Source: Limnomonas spitsbergensis
Taxonomy: Eukaryota > Chlorophyta > Chlorophyceae > Chlamydomonadales
Direction of reading: 5' to 3'
Assembly (NCBI GenBank): GCA_037349105.1
Contig: JAYJMM010000026.1
Location: 2,418,001-2,482,000, forward strand
DNA length: 64,000 nt
This document shows positions 20,401 to 29,147 of the stretch, one piece after another. The stretch's first letter is position 1; every line of letters begins with the position of its first letter. The notes beneath the pieces are model-generated. The model had not been told where the DNA came from. It ran no database searches and saw nothing but the letters and a program-made list of their open reading frames with translations. A program made the translations under genes and the position numbers.

Positions 20401-22187
20401 GGGAATTCCTAGTAAAACTGACAATGGCAGACTTCATCTTCTCACAGGATCCTTTAATCTTGAAACTTAGACACGGTATCCTAAAACATTTGGAAACGTT
20501 GTATTTTGCTCCTGAAACTTCATCCAGGAAGGGAGACAGATTTTGTTACCCCTGAAATCTGCATGTGGCATTAAAAAGTCTGAGTATGTAATGACACCTG
20601 AAGAAACTGGTTCTGACCACCAAGAAGAAGTCATATGCCCTCTGGCGAGGATGTCAGGGAGCCAACCGCTCGGCCATAGGGGTTTCAACCTGATATGTTG
20701 CTTTCAGGTGGCGCGGGCCAACGGCATGGGAGCCAATGTGGTGGCCAGGGCGGTGGAGCTGCATCAGATCCTCCAGGCCAGGAAGCACTTGAAGCCCGGG
20801 GCTGCCGGCAGCGCTGCAGCTGACCCAGAGGAGCTGGGAAAGGCGGAGGAGATGGCAGGGTCTGGAATTAGCGTTGCCCAGACCTGCCAGACCCCAGACC
20901 AGAGCAGCGACGAAGGCCCGGACCAGAGCAGTGATGACCTGGACACAGCCTCTCCAGCTACTGAGGCGGCGGAGGTCACAGTGGGCTTCACCATACAAGA
21001 TGTTGCGGAGATCCTGAAAGGCGTGGTGGAAAGGAATTTCGACTTTGGGGAGGATGTGATCCCCTGGCCTGCTGCCTCAGACCCGGTCGTCCACATCATG
21101 GGGGCAGGAATGAGGGTGCCTTCTGCACACTTGCAGCACTCCGTGGTGTACGTTGTCAGGTGGGAGAGTGCCTATCGGTTCCTGACCATCGTACATTTCA
21201 ATATTCCTAGTCCATGGATTGATGGATGCCATGCGCATGGATGCCCATGTCCCTGTTTGCCCTAGCAATGTTTGGAGTTCCTTGCATGAAACAGGACTGC
21301 CCCCTGATGGCAGGTACGCGACCGGCTTTCTCTACTGCATATATCGGGGGCCTGGATGTAGACATGTCCCTGCTTGTCCATGCAATGCTTGGAGTTCCTT
21401 GCATGAAATAGGACTGCCCCCTGATGACAGGTATGCGACGGGCTTTCTCTACTGTGGTGAAACAGACAACGTTAAGGCCCGACACAAGTGAGAGGAAACG
21501 TTGAGGTCGGCAGCTGGAGTTGGCAGTTGTTGTTGACAGTTGGTGTCCACACATGTTGGCAGTTGGTGTTCACAGATTGTTCACACATGTTGACAGCACC
21601 CCCCCCCCTCTCAGAACTCGAAGGCATGCCATCAGCCTTTGCTATTTCCTGAATGATCATCACAAGGGGAAGTAACTATGCTTATTATTTCCTGCTCTGA
21701 GCATTGTTGCCTGTAACTGTTTTCCTGGAACAGGCACCATAGCACCAGAGCTCCGCGCAAGTGCAAGCACAGAGGTCAGTGGGGTTGGACATGCTGGTTG
21801 TGTATGCATGCCATACAAGTCATCGAGGGCAGGAGTAGTATGAGTGAAAGCAGCATATGTTCAGCGCCTTCATTCTCAAGTCTAAACAAAACCAATTGTT
21901 CATATGCTAAATCTTCCTGTTGTGTTGTTGTTTCGTCAGGTCCAGGGTTGGAGCTGGCTTACGTGCTCATGGACTCCGGGGCCAAGAGCCAGGCTAGGAA
22001 GGTGGAGACAGCCTGCATCCTAGCCCTGAGGGCTGAATGCTTCCCCCTGGTGTCAGATGCGGATGCTAGCCACACGAGCTTTGGCAGCCCAAAAGCTCCG
22101 CGAGCGAGTCGCAAAAATGCAGCCGAGAAGGCTGGGGATGAGGATACCGCTGTCGAGGAGGGGATGGCGGGTGACACGGCCGGGTAA
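1497..22187 (+). CDS. MSH1: MSH1-like organelle MutS homologue with GIY-YIG domain, 29 coding exons
   Basis: Known MSH1 proteins act in plastids and mitochondria, suppressing ectopic recombination and mutation. Exons inferred by eye: 1497-1590, 2001-2463, 3004-3169, 4081-4242, 4682-4765, 5119-5185, 5487-5524, 6244-6369, 7490-7588, 8327-8488, 8859-8968, 9613-9731, 10327-10451, 10972-11033, 12017-12086, 12641-12823, 13268-13399, 14124-14195, 14546-14629, 15344-15488, 16214-16336, 18436-18490, 18744-18903, 19276-19366, 20094-20146, 20708-21159, 21431-21487, 21734-21774, 21940-22187. All introns are GT-AG, phases match throughout, and the total is 3843 nt with a TAA stop, about 1280 aa (land-plant MSH1 is about 1100). 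MutS I begins IGDFYEAAGFDS near residue 242. Walker A GPNMAGKST lies near 850, Walker B LVLLDE near 925, and the GIY-YIG domain fills the last 120 residues. Weakest points are the first exon, the donor at 12087 and the acceptor at 13267. An alternative start is the ATG at 2063. Confidence 0.88.
3285..3490 (+). repeat. Dispersed repeat, inverted copy at 10030-10230
   Basis: This intronic segment shares CCCCAAACAACGTTAATTAT and the flanking GGGAAGGCAAAGCAAATCTAC and CTGCCCTC elements with the reverse complement of 10030-10230. Both copies lie in introns of the MSH1-like gene. I see no open frame in it; it is probably a small non-autonomous mobile element. Confidence 0.55.
5570..5720 (+). repeat. 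Dispersed repeat family B (TAGCTGAA end), intronic
   Basis: A GC-rich body (GGGCCGATTGACACCAAACC and paired GGCC blocks) ends with two TAGCTGAA motifs. Related copies lie at 6420-6562, 12195-12300 (reverse), 49370-49495, 53845-54010 (reverse) and 59575-59770. All share the ACCAAACCT core and a TGTAGCTGA-type end. No coding capacity is visible. Confidence 0.55.
6420..6562 (+). repeat. Dispersed repeat family B copy, intronic
   Basis: The clearest copy of the family: GGCCGATTGTGACCAAACCT, a GGCCTATGGCCGGTGGCC palindromic block, and the end TGTAGCTGAATTGTAGCTGA. It lies directly downstream of the donor of the exon 6244-6369. Confidence 0.6.
7893..8010 (+). repeat. 20-bp tandem repeat in MSH1 intron
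   Basis: Five to six copies of AACTTGGCCGGACTGGTAAC and close variants (AAATT for AACTT, ACAGG for ACTGG) lie in the intron between exons 7490-7588 and 8327-8488. It reads open on the minus strand as a PVRP/CYLSG-type repeat, which I regard as meaningless. Confidence 0.8.
10030..10230 (-). repeat. Dispersed repeat, inverted copy of 3285-3490
   Basis: Reverse-oriented partner of the repeat at 3285-3490, recognised by ATAATTAACGTTGTTTGGGG and by the shared CAAATCTAC/GGGCAGCAT edges. It lies in the intron just upstream of the exon 10327-10451. Confidence 0.55.
12195..12300 (-). repeat. Dispersed repeat family B, reverse copy
   Basis: Reads TTTCAGCTACATTTCAGGTT and then GGTGGCCGCAGCACGGCCCA, the reverse complement of the family end and body. 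It lies in the intron between exons 12017-12086 and 12641-12823. Confidence 0.5.
14731..14966. mobile_element. MITE-like element with 36-40-bp inverted ends (MSH1 intron)
   Basis: The left end holds ACCTGTCACTTAAGGAGTCG followed by GACGAGTCCCC. The right end (14927-14966) is its reverse complement with a few mismatches (GGGGACTCGTCC, then CCTAAGTGACAGG). Between them are about 155 bp without a gene. The size, inverted ends and intronic position suggest a non-autonomous DNA transposon. I could not define a target duplication. Confidence 0.55.
16390..17640 (+). repeat. 89/98-bp minisatellite with 472-bp higher-order repeat
   Basis: About twelve units contain GATATCAGCCCCGGGCCATT and GTGCTGGTTTACGCCATGTG. 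Units are 98 bp, or 89 bp when one CATGTGCGC block is missing. From 16539 the lengths run 89-98-98-89-98, then 89-98-98-89 again. A private GTTAAC variant occurs at 16793 and at 17265, exactly 472 bp apart. The array sits in the intron between MSH1 exons 16214-16336 and 18436-18490, between the two ATPase half-motifs. The open frames in it are artefacts. Confidence 0.9.
17882..18199. mobile_element. MITE-like element with about 46-bp inverted ends
   Basis: The left end TATAGCGGTCCTGACTTATC, followed by TGCACTTTTCAGGTTTCGG, is matched in reverse complement by the right end (18155-18199) with two mismatches. The interior carries a second inverted pair built on CATGTTATGTCGAC and CTTGGTATG. There is no coding sequence. 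It lies in the same intron as the minisatellite. Confidence 0.65.
18240..18385 (+). repeat. Two 68-bp tandem units with telomere-like CCCTAAA
   Basis: Two nearly identical units contain CATATTCTTGGCACTTCGAT and AACCCAAACCCTAAACTCTC. A third partial unit runs to within about 50 bp of the acceptor at 18435. The AACCCTAAAC core matches the plant-type telomere repeat, but only as interspersed single motifs. Confidence 0.75.
19276..22187 (+). other. MSH1 exons 24-29: C-terminal linker and GIY-YIG nuclease
   Basis: ATWRIVFGTCFESLAFQ (20094-20146) is the conserved block after the MutS ATPase. Exon 26 (20708-21159) adds an acidic, Gln/Ser-rich linker longer than in plants, then SVVYVVR, the first strand of a GIY-YIG fold (degenerate GIY). 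Exon 27 gives GFLYCGETDNVKARHK (the YIG element and the Arg helix), exon 28 HHSTRAPRKCKHR, and exon 29 LELAYVLMDSGAKS and KVETACILALRAE, whose Glu (about residue 1221) is the expected metal-binding catalytic residue. The key positions are kept, so the nuclease is probably active. A lysine- and acid-rich tail of about 35 residues follows before the TAA at 22185. Confidence 0.85.
21261..21470 (+). repeat. Tandem duplication across the GIY-YIG exon 3' splice site
   Basis: Two direct copies of about 120 bp share TTTGGAGTTCCTTGCATGAA or close variants, GGACTGCCCCCTGATG, a CAG acceptor, and the start of the exon (GCGACNGGCTTTCTCTACTG). Only the second copy continues into the GETDNVKARHK codons. The first diverges after TACTGCATATATCGG and so is a decoy acceptor. 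Confidence 0.8.
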
Positions 22188-23450
22188 TGGCTTGGGTGCA
22201 TGCGAATAGGTGTGTGGCTGGATGCTGCGGCCATTACAGGTTGTTTAATTACGTTGAAATCTTTAATGTTAAGTTTGGATGCTGCAGCCATTGGAACAGG
22301 GTCCTGGGTGGCCTTTTCAGAAAGGTCGGCTGACGCCGACCACCCTCTTTTTTCCGGTCGGCTGTTTTTGTTTGTTTTATCTTGCGTATCCAATGATTGG
22401 TAGTATAATAATGGCCAAGTGTTTTACGGCATAAACTTTTACCACCGTAAAACGCGGAAGACTTCGCTCACAATTAATTGGGTTGCTCGGACTTGGATGC
22501 GCGCTAATACTATTTCAAAAATTGCCGTTGCGAGGAGTGTCAGCCAGGTGCCCAATTGTTTGGGTACCCAGCTGAAACCGCTGACTCGAGTTAATATGAT
22601 TGTACCTGATGCGCGACGTTAACTTGCATCATCTGCAAATTTTCGACGTTGCGAGGCCGTTTTTTAAATGTATTTTGGCTGCGCGACGTAAAAACAAAAT
22701 ATTCTAGGGGGGATGCGCAGACCCTATCCCGTTTTACGGTATACTTGGCCCTGGTAGTAACCAGGGTACGAACTTCCTGAGCAATGTATTGAAATAATTG
22801 CGATGCGGATCAAGCGATGATATGATGTACAGAGTACGCTCCGAGGTGAGTAGAGCCAGTATGTGTAGGGCTGCTTGGCTGCTCTCAAGCAAGTGTTGAA
22901 ATATGTTTTGTTAGCCTGGGCGCATGACTTGATGGTGCTGGGTCAAAATGTACCCTCTGATGTAAGATGGGTGGATCCGCAGGTCTTGCATTTGTATCTG
23001 TGTAAGGACCGCATGACGGAGGTGTTATTTTGAATGTTTTTAAATCTGACCACGACTTGTAGAATTAGGAAATCCGCAGTCTGAGGGCGCTTCTCCCATG
23101 TGTGCCTATCTTTTTGCTAGCAATCATAGCAACCCTAGTTGGTAATGTCAGTTGTCATAAGCGGTTCCACTACCGGTAGCCAGTGGTGGAATTGTATGCA
23201 CAACGCGAGGGGAGGGAGGGGTGGGGGATAAAAGGGGCTCGACCCCCATCACGACAAAAAGCGAATCGACCATGGGCTGACCACCAACGCATTCATGCCT
23301 CTTTAGCCCAGTCAAACCTTCATTTTTCAGTCAAAACACGGAATTACCGGGTATCATAGCTCCATGTGGCCGATGAAAGCGCTTCTCATGGTATCAATCA
23401 TGCTAGCTGGTAATTAAGTGTCCAAATCAGAAAGCATACATACGATCTAG
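22188..23450. other. Intergenic region downstream of MSH1
   Basis: No gene is visible. The 3' UTR of the MSH1-like gene must start here. A possible short element at 22413-22752 has the inverted ends GGCCAAGT and ACTTGGCC and an AT-rich interior with several GCGCGACGT motifs, which is weak evidence for a small transposon. The rest is unremarkable. Confidence 0.4.
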
Positions 23451-23710
23451 CCCGGTCAATGACGTTACACCTCTGGGCCCTACTCAAATAAGGCCCAGCC
23501 GCGTGGGCGCCTAACTAAAAGAGTTGGGAGGAAAGATGGAAAGAAACACAGAAGGGGGCATGACAAAGGAATGGGGGAATAAAGTGAAGGTACCAAACAA
23601 ATGGCTGGAAAACCAAAAGAAGTTCCAACCACTGAAAACGATCCAGCCCGATACACTAGTTAATTGCTTGCCTACCACCGCTTCCTACCTACCTTGGCTA
23701 GAGTAGCTAG
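23450..23710 (-). mobile_element. Dispersed repeat family A (retroposon 3' end)
   Basis: Begins TCAATGACGTTACACCTCTG and continues GGCCCAGCCGCGTGGGCGCC and GAGTTGGGAGGAAAGATGG. This is the block shared by all family A copies. The strand is assigned on the inference that the constant block is the 3' end of a 5'-truncated retroposon (see 44026-44136). Confidence 0.55.
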
Positions 23711-24278
23711 AGATAAAAATGCTCCAGAAAGGGGAGACTAGATGAATTACGGGAGGCAACTTTGCTGAAGGCTAGTTACTAGAGGGGCTACGGTGCTGGA
23801 CTTTCTTATCGATGACAGTTAACTAAGCCACGTTTCCAATTAGCACCCCTAGCATGATACAGCACGATACGTCGCAATACAAAACAGGTTAAGCCGGATT
23901 GTGCTACCATGTATTGAATGACCCGCCCTTGTGCCGCCAAGAGCACAAAGGCCGCCGCGACACAGAAAAAATGCCTGTGACGAGGTGGTCAAACATGAAA
24001 TATATTGTGCATGGTTGGAAGGGGTCGGTTAAACTAACGCGTTTGGTGGGTTGCGTTTGACATTCATTATAGGGAATAACCTATCAGAAGATACCCGGTA
24101 TGGGCGTAGTCGATTCTGAGTAAACATAACATTATTTTACGCCCCCCCTGCGTTTCGCGTCCGTGTTAGCGATTGCACCTCCAAACGCAACCTCAAATGC
24201 AACTCAGTCTGACCTACCCCTAATGGTGCATGCCCAATGTTGGACCCATGTTGATGCCGTTACATCTTGGGGCCCTTA

Positions 24279-24367
24279 CGTTTCGTTACTTTTCTCCCAA
24301 CGGGACAGTTGGGCGCCCACGCGGCAGAGCCTTTTTGAGGCGGGCCACAAGTGTAATGTTATTGACC
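24279..24367 (+). mobile_element. Short family A copy, opposite orientation
   Basis: Reads CTCCCAACGGGACAGTTGGG, CGCCCACGCGGCAGAGCC and then TGTAATGTTATTGAC, the reverse complement of the family head. CTTGGGGCCCT on the left (24268-24278) and CTTTGGGCCCT on the right (24368-24378) could be a target-site duplication with one mismatch. The copy would then be an 89-bp 5'-truncated insertion. Confidence 0.5.
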
Positions 24368-24889
24368 TTTGGGCCCTGTGTCGCACGATATCTCGGTGAC
24401 TTTGCAAACTCCGTAGCACAGCTGTCCGTTGCTGACGAGGCAATCTCTGGCAACTGCCTGTTAATCTGTATTCAAACATATTCCGCAATGCCCTCTTCAC
24501 TCATTTCCGCATGAGTAGGCAAGGGCTTACCTACCATAGTGCCGCTTTCAATTGGGCGTTCGATGTCTTTGGGGGTCCGTTTTGAGGCTTTTTATAATAA
24601 TCCGGGGGGTCGCTTTAGGGGTTCGTAAAGGCCTTCAACACATTCCGGTGATATGACTTGGGGGGTGATATTTTTCCTCCAGAATTAGCAGGAATTAACT
24701 CAATGTCTTCTTTTCCTTCCAGTCAATGGCTTTTGATCAGCCAATGCAACATTGATCGAACAAGACTTCTTGACAAGACCTACCCGGATGAGTTGAGATC
24801 GGCGTCATCAAGCTATACGTGCTCCGGTTGGAAACTTAAAACAATAATATATGCGTGGCGATGTGGCCGGTTCCCTGGACATTGAAAGG

Positions 24890-25470
24890 TCAATAATGTT
24901 ACACCTCTGGGCCCGCTCAAATCTCGGTTGCGTGGGCGCCAAAGAAGGGAGAGAAGAAGGGAGAGAAGAAGAAACTAAAAGGAAGAGGGGGGAAAGGAAC
25001 AAAAGGAGAGGCCGGGAAGGCAAAGAAGACCAAGGTTCACACCTGAGTTCCACTAGAAACTAGCCCTCAACAAAGCCTATCAAAAATGAAAAGTCCACAA
25101 AAGCAAGCGGATCCCACCCCTGCCTGGCAGCGAGGGCGCCCCACTGATCAGACGGGAAAAGAGAAGAAACTAAATGGGGGGCAAACAACAACCAATAAAA
25201 AAGACCAAAAGGGAAGGTCGGAAAGGCAAACGACACCGGCGCCTCAGAATCCCTAGAGACTAACCCTCAACAATGCCCACAACACAGTCCACAAAAGCAA
25301 GTGCATCCCACCACTGCCTGCTCAGCCCGGTACAACTGGTGGAAGTTAGTGGCAGCGCCCGGAGGACCTGCACACCCCTGCTCCCGTAACTGATCCCTAA
25401 CACTAGGGCACTGGAGTCACACATGTAGCGCATCCTCCACCTGCTCGCTATCCCCCCGTGCCCAACACTG
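24890..25470 (-). mobile_element. Family A copy with degenerate body
   Basis: The head GTCAATAATGTTACACCTCT at about 24888 is followed by GCGTGGGCGCC and a purine-rich stretch. From 25060 to 25460 the sequence resembles the body of the copies at 27 and 25580, with CCCGGTACAACT and GGAGGACCTGC. It is more diverged than those copies, and no frame is intact. Confidence 0.45.
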
Positions 25471-25579
25471 CTGTAAGGTGCATCACCTTTTGCATGCTCG
25501 TTATGATAAATCCAGATTTACCATTGTTAAAGCTCTGCCAGCTGCAATTTAGATCAGCGTCAAGCGTGTTAGGCGTGCA

Positions 25580-25890
25580 AGTCAACGTTACACCTCTAGG
25601 CCTTGCTTAAAAAGGCTCGGCCGTGTGGGCGCCGAACTAAAGAGTTGGGAGGAAAGATGGAAACAAACACGAGGGGGCAGGTCAAAAAAAAGAAAAGAAA
25701 TAAAGTGAAGGGACAAAACAAAAGGCTGAAAAATAAATACAAAGGTAAGTTCCAACCTCTGAATACGTCTGCGTCTCAACGATACGTACCACGTCTTTCA
25801 CAAAGGCCAGGGCATCCCACCCAAGCCTGCCCCGGTGCAACCCTGCAAAGTATTTAGCACCGTTCGGAGGACCTGCGTGCAAGGGGAACT
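25580..25890 (-). mobile_element. Family A copy, well preserved
   Basis: Shares with positions 27-340 the head (GTTACACCTCTAGGCCTTGC), GAGTTGGGAGGAAAGATGG, AAGTGAAGGGACAA, GTTCCAACCTCTGAA and TAGCACCGTTCGGAGGACCTGC. The two copies together define more than 300 bp of common sequence. There is no long open frame on either strand, so it may be a 3' untranslated part of a LINE or a SINE. Confidence 0.6.
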
Positions 25891-26444
25891 TTTGAACTAT
25901 GCACGTCGCGATGTTGCCTGTTTCTCGCGCGATTCTGCAAGGTGCAAGTCTGCGGCTCTGACGCGTTAGTTGGTATGTTAGGACCTGGGTCTTGACATAA
26001 CACTTCAATATTCTTATTTTATTAGGGATCTCCTTCTTGGGAGACTGTAAAAGTGTGCCTACAAAAAAGGTAGTAAAAAAAAAAAACGTGGGGATCCTTG
26101 CCTCCTTCCCCGGTTTTCTTTTGGTGTCTTCACTTTTCTTGAACCCTTCGCTCTTTTTCAGGGTTGTTTTCCCTCTCGGGTGCGAACAACCATTGGCGTG
26201 TCAGTGCGAAGCGACGGCTCATGACGCTCCGCAGGCACAGGCCAGGGGTGGGTTGCCACGAAGTGTTGTACCGCAAGCGCGGCCCCGATCAAGAGCAGCG
26301 CATTAGCAATGCGATTCGATTGTACCCAACGTCGGGTGTAGGCGATATGTATTCGAAAAGCTTTTTGGCCGCGCGGCGATGACACCTCTCGCCCGCCACC
26401 CAGCCAACGTAATCGTCCGTGACTAATGCCGTACCGGTGTCAGT

Positions 26445-26515
26445 CGCTTACAGCCTAGCACCGACGATACCGATCAAGCGGAGGTCGTGAGTTCGATACC
26501 TGCCGGTGGCAGAAA
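26445..26515 (+). other. tRNA-like segment with A and B boxes (SINE candidate)
   Basis: CCTAGCACCGACGATACC resembles an A box region, and GTTCGATACC at 26491-26500 fits the B box pattern GWTCGANNC, about 30 bases downstream. CACCGAC can pair with GCCGGTG except at one position. It is too short and irregular to be a working tRNA. A tRNA-derived pol III promoter of a SINE is the likelier reading. Confidence 0.4.
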
Positions 26516-27384
26516 AAGTTGTTGCATAACGTGCGTTATCGCACTGACACGCCCATGGTTGTTCGCACCCGAAAGAAAACAACCCTGAAAAAGAGCGAAG
26601 GGTTTAAGAAAAGAAAAGACACCACAAGAAACCCGGGGTAGGTGGCAAAGATCCCAATTTTTTCATGGGAGACTGTAAAAAAGTGCCTAGAAAAAAAACA
26701 TGGGGATCTTAGCCACCTTCCCCGGGTTTCTTTTGGTGACTTTACTTTTCTTGAACCCATCGCTCTTTCTCACCCTAGGCCTGAGCCTGCGGAGCGTCGT
26801 CAGCCGTCGCTTCGGCATAGTAGGTTTGGTGACCGTTTATTTTTTATTTTTTATTTTTTAGTCCCTTCTTTTTCTAGGCACACTTTTTTTACTGTCTCCC
26901 ATGAAGGAGATCCCGAAAAAAACGGTCACCAAACCTTCTATGCCGAAGCGACGGCTCACGACGCTCCGCAGGTACAGGGGTGGGTTGCGACGTGGTGTTC
27001 CGTCGGAAGTGCGCCTTCGATCAGAAGAAGCGCATTAACAGTGTGATTGTAATGTACTCAACGTCGGATGCAGGCGATATGTATTCGAAAAGTTCTAGCA
27101 CTCCACGCGTTACGGGGCGATGACATCTCTCGCCGGCCCACCACCAAACCTACCCAAACGACTGGCGACGCTCGGCCACGCACGGGCTGGGTTGCTACGT
27201 AGTATTCCGCCTCAAGTGCGGCCTCGATCAAAATATGCGAATTGGCATTGTGATTATATTGCATTCAATGTCGGGTGTAGGCGATGCGTATTCGAAAAGC
27301 TATTGGACTGCGCGGTGATGACATCTCTCGCTGGCCACCCACCCAAGCTAACCGCCCGTGACCAATACCGTACGGGTGTCCGTC

Positions 27385-27452
27385 TCTGCTCGCCTAGCGC
27401 CAACTGGATTAATGAGGCAGAGGTCGCGAGTTGGACACCCGCAGTTGGCAAA
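27385..27452 (+). other. Second tRNA-like segment (SINE candidate)
   Basis: TAGCGCCAACTGGATTAA (27395 on) is close to a tRNA D-arm and A box. GAGTTGGACACCC at 27428-27440 sits where a B box would be, with one key change. GCCAACT and AGTTGGC can pair perfectly. It is homologous to 26445-26515 and followed by the same downstream block, so both belong to one repeated unit. Confidence 0.4.
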
Positions 27453-27599
27453 ACAAGGTAATGCCCACCATGCGTTATCGCACTGACGCTTAGATGGTTG
27501 TTCGAACCCGAAAGAAACAACCCTGAGAAAGAGCGAGGGGTTCAATAAAAAGAAAGACACCAAAAGAAACCCGGAAACGATGAAAAGATCCCCGTTCTA

Positions 27600-28560
27600 T
27601 CTTCAAATCAGGCGGCTGGCAGTCCCCACCACCTGATCCCTACTTTTTCGGCGGTGCTCACATGGGTGCAGCTTTCCCCGGTAGGGAAGCTCGACTCCAT
27701 GCGATATACCCTTCGAATTCTTTTATCCTCCAATACGATAAAATAATACGAAGGGTTCGTGTTATGTAAATGTTTGATCCGTCCAGAATTCCTGATACGA
27801 GATAGAATGTCGAGATGAGCTGTTATGATGGCTGGAATAGGTTCAAAACACGGGCACCTTGGGCACTGTCCAACATCTTCCACTGTCAGCCTGTCCACAA
27901 AGTGATTAGCCTCGATTTTGTTTAAACATCCATGCTTTCATTTGCAAGAAAAATATAACAAGATGCTGTCGATGCGACAGAACGGTGATCGTTTGCGACC
28001 TCGGGCATTTCCTAATATTCAAACAGGGGATGTCCGTGGTCGGAAACAGCCACGATTCTTTCGTCGCTAGACCGTTGCACCAGATTTTTTGTGCAAACGA
28101 AAGCCCAGATGTTTGGGCAAAATCCTGTCTAAAATGATCGACGAGTCGAACAGTATTGGAAACGCGTTTCAAATTCTCCTAGGCCCGGTCGCTCCGCCGC
28201 CGATTTTGAATTGGGAAGTGTGGGTCTGGTGGTGGGGACAGCCGGCTGTTTAAGCACGACGCTTACACCCTTTCACATAACGGCCGGTCGCGATGCTCTG
28301 TAGGCAGCAATCTACGGGCGTATTGGCCACCAACGATTTTCATTGCGTCCCTCCTCTTTACCTCTCCCCCCTCCGCGAAAAACATTGCGTTGCTCTACCT
28401 TGTCTGTGGCCCGTCTGCTGGGACATGCCTTATGGCATGGAGAGACGAACTCGAGTGAGTGCTTTTGGCATGCGTGTGTCTGTGTGTGTGGCGGGTAGGT
28501 GGGTGGGTGAATAAACGGGATGCTGGGGTGGAAATAGCGTGTGTGTGTGTGTACAAACAA
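27600..28560. other. Region without a recognised gene
   Basis: Two minus-strand frames (27608-27898 and 27906-28172) are open and not obviously repetitive. One contains a CPRCPC motif. I recognise neither and see no splice sites linking them; they may be transposon relics. Positions 28390-28560 are the flank of the 67-bp array. It includes a GT-rich stretch and is nearly identical to 49640-49800. Confidence 0.35.
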
Positions 28561-28562
28561 CC

Positions 28563-29147
28563 CCGGTAGTGGCTCTGTGGCTTGTCTGTTGGGACAGGCG
28601 TTGTGGCAAGGAGAGCCGGACTGGAGTGAATGCTATTGGGTCTGTGGCCTGCCTGCTAGGACAGGCGTTGTGGCAAGGAGAGCCGGACTGGAGTGAGTGC
28701 TGTTGGGTCTGTGGCCTGTCTGCTAGGACAGGCGTTGAGGCAAGGAGAGCCGGACTGGAGTGAGTGTTGTTGGGTCAGTGGCCTGTCTGCTAGGACAGGC
28801 GTTGAGGCAAGGAGAGCCGGACTGGAGTGAGTGATGTTGGGTCTGTGGCCTGCCTGTTGGGACAGGCGTTGAGGCAAGGAGAGCCGGACTGGAGTGAGTG
28901 ATGTTGGGTCTGTGGCTTGCCTGCTAGGACAGGCGTTGAGGCAAGGAGAGCCGGACTGGAGTGAGTGTTGTTGGGTATGTGGCCTGCCTGCTGGGACAAG
29001 CGTTGAGGTAAGGAGAGCCGGACTGGAGTGAGTGTTGTTGGGTATGTGGCCTGTCTGCTGGGACAGGCGTTGTGGCAAGGAGAGCCGGACTGGAGTGAGT
29101 GTTGTTGGGTCTGTGGCTTGCCTGCTGGGACAGGCGTTGAGGCCCTT
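28563..29147. repeat. 67-bp minisatellite, array 1
   Basis: About nine units contain GGCCTGTCTGCTGGGACAGG, CGTTGTGGCAAGGAGAGCC and GGACTGGAGTGAGTG. The array stops at 29147, exactly where the minus-strand integrase frame begins. It shares its unit and its left flank with the much larger array at 49800-53290. TCTGCTGGGACAGG-type hairpins occur in each unit. Confidence 0.9.

Larger units (their letters stand above)
26037..27600. repeat. Cluster of inverted and direct repeats around tRNA-like segments
   Basis: A block of about 120 bp (GGTTTTCTTTTGGTGTC, TTGAACCCTTCGCTC, TCGGGTGCGAACAACC) occurs forward at 26085-26205 and reverse at 26540-26660 and 27480-27590, with a further relative at 26700-26780. 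A second block (GCGACGGCTCATGACGCTCC ... GGCGATATGTATTCGAAAAG) recurs near 26210, 26945 and 27180. Positions 26765-26835 and 26920-26990 form a palindrome around a (TTTTTTA)n stretch. The open frames found here fall within these repeats. Confidence 0.65.

Noticed and set aside
26445..26515. Functional tRNA gene
   Set aside because: The boxes are present, but the cloverleaf is too short, has a mismatch in the acceptor stem and lacks a proper anticodon arm. A SINE head is likelier.
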